Below are positions 8,974 to 18,707 of a stretch of DNA of 64,000 nucleotides, piece after piece (position 1 is the first letter of the stretch; every line of letters begins with the position of its first letter). The position numbers were made by a program, and so were the translations under genes. The notes below the pieces were generated by a model. That model searched no databases and was not told the origin of the DNA. It saw nothing but the letters and a program-made list of their open reading frames with translations. The DNA is from Leptolyngbyaceae cyanobacterium JSC-12 (GTDB lineage Bacteria > Cyanobacteriota > Cyanobacteriia > Leptolyngbyales > Leptolyngbyaceae), in contig CM001633.1 of NCBI GenBank assembly GCA_000309945.1, forward strand, positions 1,894,292-1,958,291, in the 5' to 3' direction.

Positions 8974-10227
8974 TAGCGCCGTTCCGTATGCTGCCTCTGT
9001 CTGCAAGGATGCCACCACAGGTACCTGTAATTGTCTGGCACGAATAGCTGTCCAGGCAGGGTTTGAGGCTCCACCACCTGCGGTATAAACCCTCGTCAAA
9101 GGTGTAGCACCGAATTGTTGCAGTAACCTGTACCCCTGGGCTTCAATCCGTGCCATGCTTTCCAACAATCCATGCAGAAATGCCACTGGATCATCGGGTT
9201 TCGGATCAAATCGTGGTGCTAAATTGGGATCGTTGATCGGGAACCGTTCCCCTGGTTTTGTCAGGGGATAATAATTGAGAACGCTTTCTTCTTCAACAGG
9301 AATTTGGGTACTGAGCTGGATCAGTTCAGATGGTGAGAAAAATTGTTGCAACACAGCTCCACCTGTATTTGATGCTCCGCCGACTAACCACAAATCACCC
9401 AGACGATGGCTGTAAATGCCATAAGCTGCGTTTTCAACAGGAGCCGTACTGAGTAACTTTAACACCAGCGTAGAACCTAAAGAGGTGACGGCTTCTCCTG
9501 GAACACTAGCTTTGCTTGCCAGAAATGCGGCGATGCTGTCGGTGGTTCCAGCGTGGATCATGCAGGTTGAGGGAAGTCCTAATTCACGAGCGATCGCTGG
9601 TTGGATGGGGGCAACTGTGCTGCCAGGCGGCAATACCTTTGGTAACAATCGCATCACACCCAACGCCTCTAGCCAATCGGGATAGCGCAGTTGGGCAACG
9701 TCGTATCCCAGTTTGAGCGCATTGTGATAATCACTAATTCCGAGTTGACCGTGCAGCAAAAATGCTAGCCAATCTGCCTGATGCATGAAATACTGAGCCT
9801 GGGCGAAAAAGGATTGCTGCTGCCACCACAACAGTTTGACCAAACTTGATGTGGCATTCACCACATTCGCTTGACAGGGTGCCTGATGATACTCATCCTG
9901 GGCAAACAATGTCTGAAGCGTGGCAACCAGATCCGCCCCACGAGCGTCATTGTAAAAAATAGGAGCATCAAGCAACGTTCCAGTCTGATCGCACAGCAGC
10001 ACAGTAGAGGACGTACCGTTAATTGCGATCGCCCGAATTTGGGTCCGAATAACGACAGGAATGTGCCGAATCAACCCGAATAGCATGGCTTTCCAGCAGT
10101 TCGCCCATTGCTCTGGGGCACAGTCACCAAAGCGATCGCTAACCTCAGCCACGATTTGCTCATTGTCGTCAATCGCAATCGCCCGTGCCCCAGAGGTACC
10201 AAAATCAATTCCCAAGTAACAGTTCAT
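8923..10227 (-). CDS. FGGY-family sugar kinase, probable D-ribulose kinase
   Basis: This 434-aa carbohydrate kinase has the N-terminal ATPase-fold signature YLGIDFGTSGARAIAID, the middle strand AIAINGTSSTVLLCD, and the C-terminal FGGY-type phosphate loop GGASNTGGAV and YTAGGGASNPAW. Asp in GTTDSIAAF is the likely catalytic base. The GTSGARA signature and short length match the cyanobacterial/plant group related to Synechococcus SePSK and Arabidopsis XK-1, characterised as D-ribulose kinases; xylulokinase is the common automatic name. It would phosphorylate a ketopentose in the cytoplasm. Its last 51 bp overlap the 3' end of the convergent pentapeptide gene. Confidence 0.85.
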   Translation of the reverse strand: MNCYLGIDFGTSGARAIAIDDNEQIVAEVSDRFGDCAPEQWANCWKAMLFGLIRHIPVVIRTQIRAIAINGTSSTVLLCDQTGTLLDAPIFYNDARGADLVATLQTLFAQDEYHQAPCQANVVNATSSLVKLLWWQQQSFFAQAQYFMHQADWLAFLLHGQLGISDYHNALKLGYDVAQLRYPDWLEALGVMRLLPKVLPPGSTVAPIQPAIARELGLPSTCMIHAGTTDSIAAFLASKASVPGEAVTSLGSTLVLKLLSTAPVENAAYGIYSHRLGDLWLVGGASNTGGAVLQQFFSPSELIQLSTQIPVEEESVLNYYPLTKPGERFPINDPNLAPRFDPKPDDPVAFLHGLLESMARIEAQGYRLLQQFGATPLTRVYTAGGGASNPAWTAIRARQLQVPVVASLQTEAAYGTALLAFQCCDRKLNGLSNG

Positions 10228-10349
10228 GTTATTTCTTAAAGAATTAATTAGAAATCCTTAAATCTGTCTTAGAGAAGACCATTTTTGTGATGAAAGTTTA
10301 TTAAACTACCCAATTAAGTAATACTACTTTTGGATTTTGGAGTGGTTGC

Positions 10350-10691
10350 ATGGCGTTTACATTCGAGCTTCTCGGTGTATCTCCAGTGCTTGAGTTTTTC
10401 ACCTATCAGCAAAAGTCTTCTCAGCGTCAACTTAACACCGGGGTTGAATATTTAGCCTCTCATAAATGTACCCTGGATGCGTTTATTGAATCGGTTGAAA
10501 CGGTGTCACCCAAACGAGGATGGGAACTTGATCAAGCAGTGGATACGGTCGTTAAGTTCTGGCTAAACAACGTAGAAACGGTTCAACATTGGAAGCAGAG
10601 ACTCAACGATGCAGGCAAAGAAAATTTATTGATTGCTCGGTTGGCTGATTTTCGAGCATTGCAGATGGAATTTGAGCGATTGATTGATTAA
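10350..10691 (+). CDS. Conserved-looking hypothetical protein, 113 aa
   Basis: A soluble, mostly helical protein (MAFTFELLGVSPVLEFFTYQ at the start, RLADFRALQMEFERLID at the end) with no signal peptide or membrane segment. I do not recognise a domain. The composition is normal, the ORF has an ATG start after an A/T-rich leader, and it lies just downstream of the divergent kinase gene. Function unknown. Confidence 0.65.
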   Translation: MAFTFELLGVSPVLEFFTYQQKSSQRQLNTGVEYLASHKCTLDAFIESVETVSPKRGWELDQAVDTVVKFWLNNVETVQHWKQRLNDAGKENLLIARLADFRALQMEFERLID

Positions 10692-10857
10692 ATCCTGAGA
10701 GCACAAGTGAATGAATCTCATCAAGTTTTCAGGGACTTCCTGCGACTTTCTCAGGTAATCTCCGGTTTACTCTCAGAGTGGGCTGCGATTCTAACACTCA
10801 AGACCAGTGATTCACCCAACGCAAGTGATTCACGACCCACTCACGGAGACAACTATT

Positions 10858-11028
10858 ATGACTATTATGAAACGTGCCCTTGCTACTGTTCTGTCTGGTG
10901 TTGTTCTTTCTACCTTGATTGCGACGGGTGCGATCGCCGAACAAAAACCTTCTACCCAAAATAGAACTATCAATGAACCAACAACGGTTGATCTAGAAAG
11001 AGCTTACCTTGACAAGTTTGGTTCCTGA
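10858..11028 (+). CDS. Small secreted protein, 56 aa
   Basis: The best start is the ATG at 10858, nine bases after GGAG (10845-10848). The longer frame starting at 10807 has no ribosome site. The product has a classical signal peptide (MKRALATVLSGVVLSTLIATGAIA, cleavage likely at AIA-EQ) and a mature part of only about 30 residues that is Thr/Asn/Glu-rich. Its function is unknown. A clear terminator follows about 165 bases downstream. Confidence 0.6.
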   Translation: MTIMKRALATVLSGVVLSTLIATGAIAEQKPSTQNRTINEPTTVDLERAYLDKFGS

Positions 11029-11351
11029 TACTTTTTCCAAGGCTCTGCTCTAGGTGAGCTATCTACTACGCAAAAGTCGGTGACAGTGCTTCAAATGCTG
11101 ACTCTGGAGTGACTTTCTGACTCGCCTCTGCCGCGTTACACATGGCAACGGCTATAGAAACATCAGCTAACTTGAGCATTCAATAGTTTAAAGGCTTCCT
11201 CAATAGCGTGCTGAGGAAGCTTTTGTCGATGGGATGGCTGACATGTGAAGCATCGTTGAATGCGATAATCGCCTGAACGCAAATCTCCTGGTTTCGGTGA
11301 TTTTGCAGCACTCATGCCACCCCATAGTAGACTCTGCCTAGTAAGGTAAGA
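11029..11351. other. Intergenic region with one terminator
   Basis: About 320 bases. The only recognisable element is the terminator at 11194-11224. The stretch before it (11040-11190) has no ORF with a ribosome site and could be a long 3' UTR or hold a small RNA. Confidence 0.5.
11194..11225 (+). terminator. Intrinsic terminator
   Basis: A 9-bp stem GCTTCCTCA / TGAGGAAGC with a 9-nt loop is followed by TTTTG. It probably ends the transcript of the small secreted protein at 10858-11028. Confidence 0.75.
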
Positions 11352-11711
11352 CTAGTAAGGTAAGATTTGCCCAGGAATATCCTTCGACTCCGTTGATGGG
11401 ATGGCATCTTGCAGTTGGTCCGCATCTAGGACAACCTTCAACAAATCTTCTGCGGCTAATTTAGGCTGTTTACCCAAAAGCCGTATTTCTTGTTCTAGTT
11501 TGAGTTGCCCTTGTTTGAAGAAATCTTCTGAAGCGGACGGAGTCAAACTATGAAATAGCTGATTTGAGCGGGTGTCAGGAAACCGCTGGATACGAGAAAG
11601 AGGTGCCATACTAATACGGCTGTCTGGAAGAGCGATCGCAGGGCTTGCAAAAGCTACAACATTAGCACTAAGGAGTCCTAAAACAGTGATGAGTCGAGAC
11701 AGGTAACACAT
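11352..11711 (-). CDS. Secreted hypothetical protein, 119 aa
   Basis: A signal peptide (LITVLGLLSANVVAFASPAIA, cleavage likely after AIA) precedes a ~90-residue mature domain with an amphipathic helical part (FFKQGQLKLEQEIRLL, EDLLKVVLDADQLQDA). No metal or catalytic motif is visible. The family is unrecognised. It is transcribed away from the secreted pentapeptide gene that starts 284 bases further on. Confidence 0.6.
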   Translation of the reverse strand: MCYLSRLITVLGLLSANVVAFASPAIALPDSRISMAPLSRIQRFPDTRSNQLFHSLTPSASEDFFKQGQLKLEQEIRLLGKQPKLAAEDLLKVVLDADQLQDAIPSTESKDIPGQILPY

Positions 11712-11994
11712 GGGTCAATTGCTAACAAGGGCAAGCCTCTCTATCTCTAATCTAACTCGGTAATTGGTATCCTGCCGATGTTAGCAGAACTTTGGTTAGC
11801 CTTGATGGCTCCCTTGGTTGGTCAACCATTGGAATGAGGACACGATTGAGTTTTGGTGGGACACTAGATATAGAGCAACGCATAAAACGGTCTTGCTGCT
11901 CAGATACATTCCTAATCCATTTGTTCATGGTTCCGAAGTTTGCGACGGATGGAATGTAGTTAACTCCAAACGCTTCATTCACCAGGAGGCAATA

Positions 11995-12432
11995 ATGAAA
12001 ATTGGTCTAATTTCGACGGTTGCCCTGCTGGCTGCGATCGCGTTTCCAATGGCTGCCAATGCCGAAAATCCAGCTCATGTAAAGCAACTCTTGGAAACAG
12101 GTGCCTGTGCCCAATGCAATTTAGCAGGAGCAAACTTGCAGGGTTCCCATTTAATCGGTGCTGATTTGCGAAATGCTAATTTGCGGGGTGCTAACCTGAA
12201 GAATGCCAATTTAGAAGGTGCTGATCTTACTGGGGCAGATTTGAAAGATGCAGATTTGACAGGTGCTTTTGCCACCAATGCGGTATTTAACTACGCTAAC
12301 CTTAGCAATGTGAATCTTACGAATGCTCGCATGATTAATGCACTCACCTTCGGTGCCAACTTAAACAACATCAACTTTGCAGGAGCCGATATTTACGGCA
12401 GTGGAATTGGAGTAGGCGGTGGCGATCGCTAG
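11995..12432 (+). CDS. Secreted pentapeptide-repeat protein, 145 aa
   Basis: The start is fixed by AGGAGG at 11984-11989, six bases before the ATG at 11995; the open frame extends upstream to 11818 without support. A signal peptide (MKIGLISTVALLAAIAFPMAANA) is followed by LLETGACAQCNLAGANLQG, the Cys-x2-Cys entry typical of a common cyanobacterial periplasmic pentapeptide family, then about 16 A(N/D)L repeats, ending in a Gly-rich tail. It forms a small beta-helix in the periplasm or thylakoid lumen. Biochemical role unknown. Confidence 0.85.
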   Translation: MKIGLISTVALLAAIAFPMAANAENPAHVKQLLETGACAQCNLAGANLQGSHLIGADLRNANLRGANLKNANLEGADLTGADLKDADLTGAFATNAVFNYANLSNVNLTNARMINALTFGANLNNINFAGADIYGSGIGVGGGDR

Positions 12433-12450
12433 ATACGATTGAGTTGTGTG

Positions 12451-14046
12451 CTAACACTGACGTAACCGCATTAGCACAAGCACCATTTCATCCACAGCAC
12501 TACGCACAGTAGAGGCCGATACACCGGAAAAATTCGTCAAAATACTAAAAACCACAGGTGAGTAACCGGGTGGTGCAGCATATCCTGACAATGAAACGAC
12601 TCCAGAAATAGTTCCGGTTTTAGCTTGTACTAGTCCCTGAGCTATCGTATTCCGAAACCGACTTTTGAGCGTACCGCTGACGCCTGCAACAGGCAGTGAT
12701 GCTCGAAAAATAGCAGCATCAGGAATCAGAGTCATTGCCTGGAGGGTTTGCACAAGCGATTCTGCACTGGCGCGATTGTTGCTTGCCAAGCCAGAACCAT
12801 CCACCATCGTATACTGGCTAGGATCGACTCCCAACGGTGTGAGAATTGTTTTCACTCCAGCCACTCCTGCCGCTGTAGCATCCAAATTATTTGGGGTTTG
12901 CACCTTACCCACCGTTTTCAGTAGGGCTTCAGCATAAATATTGTTGCTTTCCTGGTTGGTTTCGTTCAGCAAAATTGGCAGGGGGGGAGATTCCAGAACC
13001 GCCAGTTCAACTTCTCCTGCAGGCGCAGGAGTATTTTTGACAACAGTTGCCTGGTTCACCATAATTCCAGCAGCAGTCAAAGCATTGCGAAATTTTTGGA
13101 CTAAGTAATTGCCAGGATTGTTAATGGCGGCAGCAGCAGGCTCCGAAGCTGACCCAACACGCAGTTGCCCTTCAATATTGACCACACGAGCATTGCGATC
13201 GCGATATACATCAATGGACTCTCCCTGGCTAGTACTCACTGTGACTGAACGATTATTCAAGCGATAATCCTGAGCATCACTGGGATCATCCCATTGCACG
13301 CGCAACGGTTGCCCGACTCGTTGCGGAAATAACGTCACCCCGATGCCATTCTGGTTAATCATCAAGCTATTCACAGGTGCGCCGTAGCCTGCCAATGTAT
13401 CATCCACATCCCAATTAGGATTGATCGCCGCACCTCGGAAATAGGTGTCATCCCCCACTAACAAAGCAGCCTGCCGAATACCCCGTTGACTCAACCGCTG
13501 CGCCAGAACCGTCATATGAGAAGTCTTGAGGGAGGGGTCACCCTGCCCCAAAATTCTTAAGGTTGAAAGACTAGATCCAGTGCTATTGCCAGTTACAACT
13601 GTCCGCATTTTGTAGGATGCACCCAAGCGCTGCAAAGCTGCCGCAGTTGTGAAAATTTTATTGTTCGATGCTGGAGACAATTGGATGCGTGGGTTCCATG
13701 CATACAGGTTTCTACGACTCCCGGATACTCCCTGAGTTTGCACTAATACGCCCCATCGTACTCCTGCTGTACGAGTTACGATCTGATTCAAGGTGTTAGT
13801 TAGGTCAGCAGGGCAAACCCCTGCACCACTTGACTGAGTCTGTTGAGGGGTGCTGATTGGTACAACGACTGTTTGGGCATGAGCTGATGGAATCGTGCCG
13901 ACTGAAACAATTGAGAAGACAAGACTGGAAACCGCGATCGCAAGCTTGGGCATCTGGCAAAGCCGATAATCAATTTCTCTGCATTTTCTCTGCATTATGA
14001 TGCCATGCTGGGTGCTCCGGTTCCGCGATCGCCTAAAGAAGTGCAT
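12451..14046 (-). CDS. dacB: D-alanyl-D-alanine carboxypeptidase/endopeptidase, PBP4 (class C)
   Basis: A peptidase S13 penicillin-binding protein with all three active-site motifs: SxxK (SNNK in LSPASNNKIFTTAA, Ser about residue 126 of the longest form), SxN (SGLASNNRAS) and KTG (QAKTGTISGVVSLSG). It trims or cleaves peptidoglycan stem peptides in the periplasm. The longest frame (531 aa) starts inside the preceding gene with no ribosome site. The signal peptide MPKLAIAVSSLVFSIVSVG...AHA suggests a start at 13953 (or 13995). The gene follows the 100-aa gene and may be cotranscribed with it. Confidence 0.9.
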   Translation of the reverse strand: MHFFRRSRNRSTQHGIIMQRKCREIDYRLCQMPKLAIAVSSLVFSIVSVGTIPSAHAQTVVVPISTPQQTQSSGAGVCPADLTNTLNQIVTRTAGVRWGVLVQTQGVSGSRRNLYAWNPRIQLSPASNNKIFTTAAALQRLGASYKMRTVVTGNSTGSSLSTLRILGQGDPSLKTSHMTVLAQRLSQRGIRQAALLVGDDTYFRGAAINPNWDVDDTLAGYGAPVNSLMINQNGIGVTLFPQRVGQPLRVQWDDPSDAQDYRLNNRSVTVSTSQGESIDVYRDRNARVVNIEGQLRVGSASEPAAAAINNPGNYLVQKFRNALTAAGIMVNQATVVKNTPAPAGEVELAVLESPPLPILLNETNQESNNIYAEALLKTVGKVQTPNNLDATAAGVAGVKTILTPLGVDPSQYTMVDGSGLASNNRASAESLVQTLQAMTLIPDAAIFRASLPVAGVSGTLKSRFRNTIAQGLVQAKTGTISGVVSLSGYAAPPGYSPVVFSILTNFSGVSASTVRSAVDEMVLVLMRLRQC

Positions 14047-14335
14047 TTAAGCTTTGCACCGTTGGGCTTTGTCGTTGCTGGATGATGCGCTGATAGATTG
14101 CGGCAATTTCCAGAGCCGCCCAATCTTCTACTGCAGTGGCAGCTTCTCGTGTGGCATAGGGTTCATAAATCGCGTCACATCGCTCAGACTGGAAGAGCGT
14201 TTGAGAAATCTCACGTAACAAGCTCTCATCCAATTGCTCTTCCAGACCTGTACCATCCAGGTTTGTCATCAACTGCTGCTTGGCTTTGCACCGAATCACC
14301 GCTCGTAAAGGGTATACAAGGTTAGCAAGTTCCAT
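14033..14335 (-). CDS. Hypothetical protein, 100 aa
   Basis: A soluble helical protein (MELANLVYPLRAVIRCKAKQ, AVEDWAALEIAAIYQRIIQQ). No known domain is recognised. It precedes dacB on the same strand and overlaps dacB's longest frame by 14 bp. The reading frame is intact, with cyanobacteria-like codon use. Function unknown. Confidence 0.6.
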   Translation of the reverse strand: MELANLVYPLRAVIRCKAKQQLMTNLDGTGLEEQLDESLLREISQTLFQSERCDAIYEPYATREAATAVEDWAALEIAAIYQRIIQQRQSPTVQSLNALL

Positions 14336-14458
14336 AGTCCGGGTGTTATCTAGCGAACAATGGAGGCAGTATACCGGGATACGTGCAAGGACTCAACAAA
14401 CCCAAAGCAGATTTCTCAAGACAGAGTTAGGGGAACATGCTGAGAGTTAATAGCACCT

Positions 14459-15487
14459 TTAGATACCACAACTGATTGGCAAGTCATCGATCTGGTAATT
14501 GGCTGGAGTGTTGCTTTGTACCTGTAACATTGGAACTTTGAAATAGCCTGTAATGGAGGCAAGATTTTCAATGGAGGCAAACGCTAACAACCGATAAGCG
14601 CCTGGTTTTTGCAAAGTGATTGGAGGTAGCAGGATTGTGCATTTTGCCGCATCCTGGGCTTGCACAGTAACCCGAGTTTCTCCCAAATCAATGATTGTTC
14701 CGGTTGCCAGATGGCGGGCCTGTCCTTTGGCATGATAGGTGATGGATTTGTTGGCAGGATTTGCAATTGCACCGGCTGCAATCCCTACTGTTAACTCCAC
14801 AGTCAAAGGTTCTTCGGCGATGAAAGTGCTGGCAACAAGTGGATCGGATTTGTCTGCCACAACGGGGTGATTTGCCAAACCGGACTGAACGATTCGGACT
14901 GCGGTAATATCTACTGTGATTGGTTCCGCTGCAGCCGCGATCGTGCCTGCCGTCTGGTCTAACGTTTCAGTCAGGCGCTCGTGCATCCACTGGTGCAATG
15001 ATTCTTCGGCAATACCTGCCCAGCTTTCAGTCGTGCCCGATTCTATCTGTTGAATCAGAGTTCGCTGCTCTTTTACCCCATCAATTTCGCGGGTTTGTAC
15101 TTCAATGTTGAAGGAAGTTAGAGTGTGCCAGTCTGCCATTGGTAAAGGCGCGACATCAGACGCGATCGCCTTTGGCAACTCTTGACTAAATTCTGCTTCA
15201 GACAACGAGGTTTCAACAACGATGGTTTCATGAGAAGAATAGTTCGTTAAAATCTGGGCTTGCTTTACCCATCCCTCTACTTCACTGCGAGATACTGCAT
15301 AACCAATTTCTTTTAATTGCTCTTTGAGTTCTGCAACAGTTGCTTGAGCAAGTGCATGAATGGTGCTGATACCAAGTGACTCCAGCCATTGTTTCTTAGT
15401 CGCACCAATCCCCCGAATACAAGTTAATTCTTGCAACTGTTTTCCGTTTCCATTATCTACAGCCTGGTTTATGGGCAACTCACTCAT
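14459..15487 (-). CDS. Helix-hairpin-helix protein with a C-terminal beta-rich domain
   Basis: Of 342 residues, about 15-75 contain a helix-hairpin-helix/DUF4332-like unit (LTCIRGIGATKKQWLESLGI, ALAQATVAELKEQLKEIGYA), a fold used for nonspecific DNA or protein contacts. The middle is acidic linker. Residues about 225-335 form a beta-rich domain that matches, by eye, the domain of the protein encoded just upstream (IDLxxT..., L-PGxY, GYxKxxxLQV). The start ATG lies after a strong terminator, so it may be an attenuated second gene of the same unit. Function unknown. Confidence 0.65.
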   Translation of the reverse strand: MSELPINQAVDNGNGKQLQELTCIRGIGATKKQWLESLGISTIHALAQATVAELKEQLKEIGYAVSRSEVEGWVKQAQILTNYSSHETIVVETSLSEAEFSQELPKAIASDVAPLPMADWHTLTSFNIEVQTREIDGVKEQRTLIQQIESGTTESWAGIAEESLHQWMHERLTETLDQTAGTIAAAAEPITVDITAVRIVQSGLANHPVVADKSDPLVASTFIAEEPLTVELTVGIAAGAIANPANKSITYHAKGQARHLATGTIIDLGETRVTVQAQDAAKCTILLPPITLQKPGAYRLLAFASIENLASITGYFKVPMLQVQSNTPANYQIDDLPISCGI

Positions 15488-15532
15488 ATCATCAACGTCC
15501 TGTTGTATGATTCACTTTCAAAAACCTTCCTA

Positions 15533-15565
15533 GAGAAAAACTGGTAGGCACTAGTAACCTACCAG
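15533..15565 (-). terminator. Intrinsic terminator upstream of the HhH gene
   Basis: On the minus strand CTGGTAGG / CCTACCAG forms an 8-bp stem with a 9-nt loop, followed by TTTTTCTC. It lies between the two paralogous-domain genes and 46 bases before the start of the second. It would end the upstream transcript or act as an attenuator. Confidence 0.8.
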
Positions 15566-15697
15566 GGAAGAACCTATCCAAACAGTTGGGTAACATGATG
15601 AAACTTATTCCATGCAGTTTGGAGTTAGTTCTCACCGCCCTCCTGGGCCCGTAGGAGTTTGGTGATGGGTTAGATACACAGCATGACTGCCGCAGGC

Positions 15698-16246
15698 TTA
15701 GATTTCTGCACCAGCAGGATACACTTGCAGCAGAACTTCTTTGATGTAACCATGACCAAAGACTTTGGTGCTGCAAGCATTGCGAACAGGACCAACTTCA
15801 GCCGTTGCCGAGATTGAGTACAGACCGGGGGTCAAACCATCACGAGCAGGAACGCCGCTGTAGGTCACACGGTAGCTGTACACATCTTTGCGGGTCAGGA
15901 TCGTTTGAGACAGGTCGATTTCAACTGCACGGCGACCCAGCCCTTCAAACGCGAAGTAAATTGTGATTTGGGTTCCCAGGCACATCAACAGTTCTGTTAA
16001 AGGTGCACGGTTGAACTCAATGTCAACACTCACATCGTAAGCTTCATCAGCCGCAATGATGTAAGGAGAGTTAGCGGGAGCAGCAGGCTTGGTGCTTTTA
16101 CCGCGAACATTCAAATTAGACAGTTTGAAAGAAACAGGTCCAACAATGCTGCGAGAGTAAGTTTCGCTGTTGGTGAGTTCATCGGGTTGTCCAGGAACTC
16201 CTTTCAGTTCAGCAGCCATTGCCATTGCTTCAATTTCCAAAGACAT
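15698..16246 (-). CDS. Hypothetical beta-rich protein, 182 aa
   Basis: A soluble protein starting after GAGGAAACTTTT (a good ribosome site). The sequence is mostly predicted strand (YDVSVDIEFNRAPLTELL, ITIYFAFEGLG, GLTPGLYSISATAEVGP, GHGYIKEVLLQVYPA) with one central Pro/Ala turn. It shares the order of conserved positions with the C-terminal domain of the HhH protein downstream, suggesting duplication of one immunoglobulin-like or jelly-roll module. No signal peptide. I do not recognise the family. A hairpin (15634-15664) and a terminator follow it. Confidence 0.65.
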   Translation of the reverse strand: MSLEIEAMAMAAELKGVPGQPDELTNSETYSRSIVGPVSFKLSNLNVRGKSTKPAAPANSPYIIAADEAYDVSVDIEFNRAPLTELLMCLGTQITIYFAFEGLGRRAVEIDLSQTILTRKDVYSYRVTYSGVPARDGLTPGLYSISATAEVGPVRNACSTKVFGHGYIKEVLLQVYPAGAEI

Positions 16247-16469
16247 AAAAGTTTCCTCGTGATGTTTCAGACTCTTGATTAACCGACAAGCCTTGCAGAA
16301 TGGGCGTTTTAGCTGTCTCGCTTGCTCCTTGGCTTGTCATGTTTCTATGATGGCAGCGGTGCTTCTTCCCCGACATTCCCCTCTGTGGGTAGTCTTGAAG
16401 GTAAAAGGCAGAAGGCATAATCAGAAGGTTTTTCAGCGCGTTTTGAAAAGTCTGTTGAATCCAACACTA

Positions 16470-16500
16470 ACGAAAAAGGGTGAGAGAATCCCACCCTTTG
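16470..16500 (-). terminator. Intrinsic terminator of ilvB
   Basis: On the minus strand AAAGGGTG / CACCCTTT with a 9-nt loop is followed by TTTTTCG. It lies about 30 bases after the acetolactate synthase stop codon. Confidence 0.8.
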
Positions 16501-16528
16501 AACTGATTGAAGAAATGTAATGATGCAA

Positions 16529-18364
16529 TTAAAGTTTTGTGCCGCATTCTGGGCAGAAGCGATTGGTGGACAGGTTTTTAGCACCACAATTGCTGCAATG
16601 AATGAGTTCTGCTACTTTTTCCAGGTGTTTATGTTCCGGTAAACCAATCATCTGGGCATTGTTTTTGCCGGAGGGCACCATTGGGTAGCAGTTTTCATCT
16701 TTCTTGACGCGGGCATCAAGTAAGACAGGACCGTCATGTGCCAACATCTCGGCGATCGCCCCCTTGAGTTCATCTCGTGAGCGTACAATCATGCCCTTGA
16801 TACCATAAGCTTCTGCCAACTTTACAAAATCAGGCATCCCGATCTGCATATTAGATTGGGAATAACGTTCATCGTAAAAGGCCTCCTGCCATTGGCGCAC
16901 CATTCCCTGCCAGCCATTATTGATAATTACCGTCTTTACACCAATACTGTATTGCGCCAGTGTGCCCAGTTCTTGAATATTCATCTGAATGCTGGCATCA
17001 CCGCTAATGCAAATGACTTGATCATTGGGCATTGCCACTTTTGCACCCATTGCTGCAGGCATTCCATAGCCCATTGTGCCCAGACCGGCACTAGAGAGCC
17101 AGCGACGAGGTCCATTCTTGAGAAACTGGGCTGCCCACATTTGATGTTGTCCTACATCAGTGCTGTAGAAAGCATGAGGAGCCTGATTTCCCACTTCTAC
17201 GATCACTTCCTGCGGTGAAAGGCTATCGGCATAGTGGGGAACCACAAGGGGGTAGTCTTCTCGCCAGCGGTTGATGCGGTTGAGCCATGCCTGGTTGCGT
17301 TTAGGGTCATGGCGATCGCCATCTTCTTTACTGCGGCGCAGCATGTCTACTAGAACATTCCGCACATCTCCCACAATCGGCACTTCTGGTGTCCGGTTTT
17401 TGCCCACCTCGGCAGGGTCAATGTCAATGTGAATCACCTGAGCATGGGGCGCAAATTCGTTCAGTTTGCCCGTGACGCGGTCATCAAAGCGAGCACCGAC
17501 TGCGATCAACAAATCACATTCCATCACGGCAAAGTTGGAATAGGCTGTACCATGCATACCCAGCATTCCAACAGAGAGGGGATGATGCTCGTCAAATGCG
17601 CCAATGCCCATTAAGGTTGTTGTCACTGGCAAGTTGAATAGTTCTGCTAACTCTTTGATTTCAGCCTGAGCACCCGCTGCGATCGCGCCTCCTCCCACAT
17701 AGAGCAACGGTTGCTTTGCCTGACGAATCAGTTTCAGCGCGTTGGCAATTTGGTTGGGGTGTCCTTTTACAGTTGGGCGGTAGCCAGGTAACTTAATCGA
17801 ACCTGGTTCCACGGGAACATAATCAAATTCTTCCGTTCCCACATCTTTGGGGATATCAATCAACACTGGACCAGGGCGACCTGTACTGGCGATGTAAAAT
17901 GCTTCTGCCACAACTCGTGCCATATCTCGCGGGTCACGCACTACATAAGAATGCTTCACAATGGGCAGAGTAATGCCGTAGATATCAGTTTCCTGGAAGG
18001 CATCGCTACCAATCGCATGACGGGGTACCTGTCCTGTGATCACCACCATTGGAATAGAATCCATGTGGGCAGTGGCAATCCCTGTAACTAAATTAGTTGC
18101 ACCTGGACCAGAGGTGCCAAAACATACTCCTACCCGCCCCGTGGCTCGTGCATAACCATCTGCCGCATGAGTTGCGCCTTGCTCGTGCCGCACCAGAATG
18201 TGTTGCAGTTCGCCGCGAGCTTCAAAGCGGTAGAGTTCGTCGTAAATTGGCAGAATTGCACCGCCAGGATAGCCAAAAATGTGAGTGACACCGTGGCGCT
18301 TCAAGCTATCCATTAATGCGTAAGCACCCGTTGCCCGTTGAACAGCTACACGTTGAAGTTGCAC
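16529..18364 (-). CDS. ilvB: Acetolactate synthase large subunit with C-terminal zinc ribbon
   Basis: The 611-aa TPP enzyme catalyses the first step of valine/leucine synthesis (2 pyruvate to acetolactate) and of isoleucine synthesis. The N-terminal domain carries the catalytic glutamate ([20 protein letters not shown]), the middle an FAD-type domain, and the C-terminal TPP motif is [20 protein letters not shown]...NNGWQG. The last ~22 residues form a CxxC-x10-CxxC knuckle (Cys590, 593, 604, 607), absent from E. coli-type enzymes. The small subunit ilvN is not adjacent. The gene is monocistronic, with a terminator behind it. Confidence 0.95.
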   Translation of the reverse strand: MQLQRVAVQRATGAYALMDSLKRHGVTHIFGYPGGAILPIYDELYRFEARGELQHILVRHEQGATHAADGYARATGRVGVCFGTSGPGATNLVTGIATAHMDSIPMVVITGQVPRHAIGSDAFQETDIYGITLPIVKHSYVVRDPRDMARVVAEAFYIASTGRPGPVLIDIPKDVGTEEFDYVPVEPGSIKLPGYRPTVKGHPNQIANALKLIRQAKQPLLYVGGGAIAAGAQAEIKELAELFNLPVTTTLMGIGAFDEHHPLSVGMLGMHGTAYSNFAVMECDLLIAVGARFDDRVTGKLNEFAPHAQVIHIDIDPAEVGKNRTPEVPIVGDVRNVLVDMLRRSKEDGDRHDPKRNQAWLNRINRWREDYPLVVPHYADSLSPQEVIVEVGNQAPHAFYSTDVGQHQMWAAQFLKNGPRRWLSSAGLGTMGYGMPAAMGAKVAMPNDQVICISGDASIQMNIQELGTLAQYSIGVKTVIINNGWQGMVRQWQEAFYDERYSQSNMQIGMPDFVKLAEAYGIKGMIVRSRDELKGAIAEMLAHDGPVLLDARVKKDENCYPMVPSGKNNAQMIGLPEHKHLEKVAELIHCSNCGAKNLSTNRFCPECGTKL

Positions 18365-18707
18365 AGCAGAATCCTCGCCAGTCCTAGAGTAAAGTTTTGT
18401 ATCGAATGTTGCATTAATGCTTGAAACTCCAGTCTAGAGCGGATCTTGATCCCTGTCGAGACGATTTGACCACACTGACAAAGCTCTGCAACGCCGATAG
18501 CTTATGGAATTGAGCCTGATACAGGTTCAATCTACATCAGCATATTGTGACATTGAATACGATTTTTTTACAAATTCTTGCGATTCGCCATGCAGTTGCT
18601 ATTGATGAGTTGTGATCTGGAATAGCTGGGAGTGCGTTTGAAGATCAGGTAGAACTGAAGAGAAAAACGACGATCGCGCCCCCCTCCCCTCTACCTGGAA
18701 AAACATT
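18365..18707. other. Divergent promoter region ilvB / lipoxygenase
   Basis: About 340 bases separate the two divergent starts. No open frame with a ribosome site, no clear riboswitch and no strong hairpin was seen; a leader-peptide attenuator for ilvB was looked for and not found. Confidence 0.5.

Noticed and set aside
8923-10227. Glycerol kinase or xylulokinase as the specific name
   Set aside because: Length and signature fit the SePSK-like ribulokinase group better; substrate is not fixed by sequence alone.
18365-18707. Attenuator leader peptide for ilvB
   Set aside because: No short frame rich in Val/Leu/Ile codons with a terminator was found upstream.
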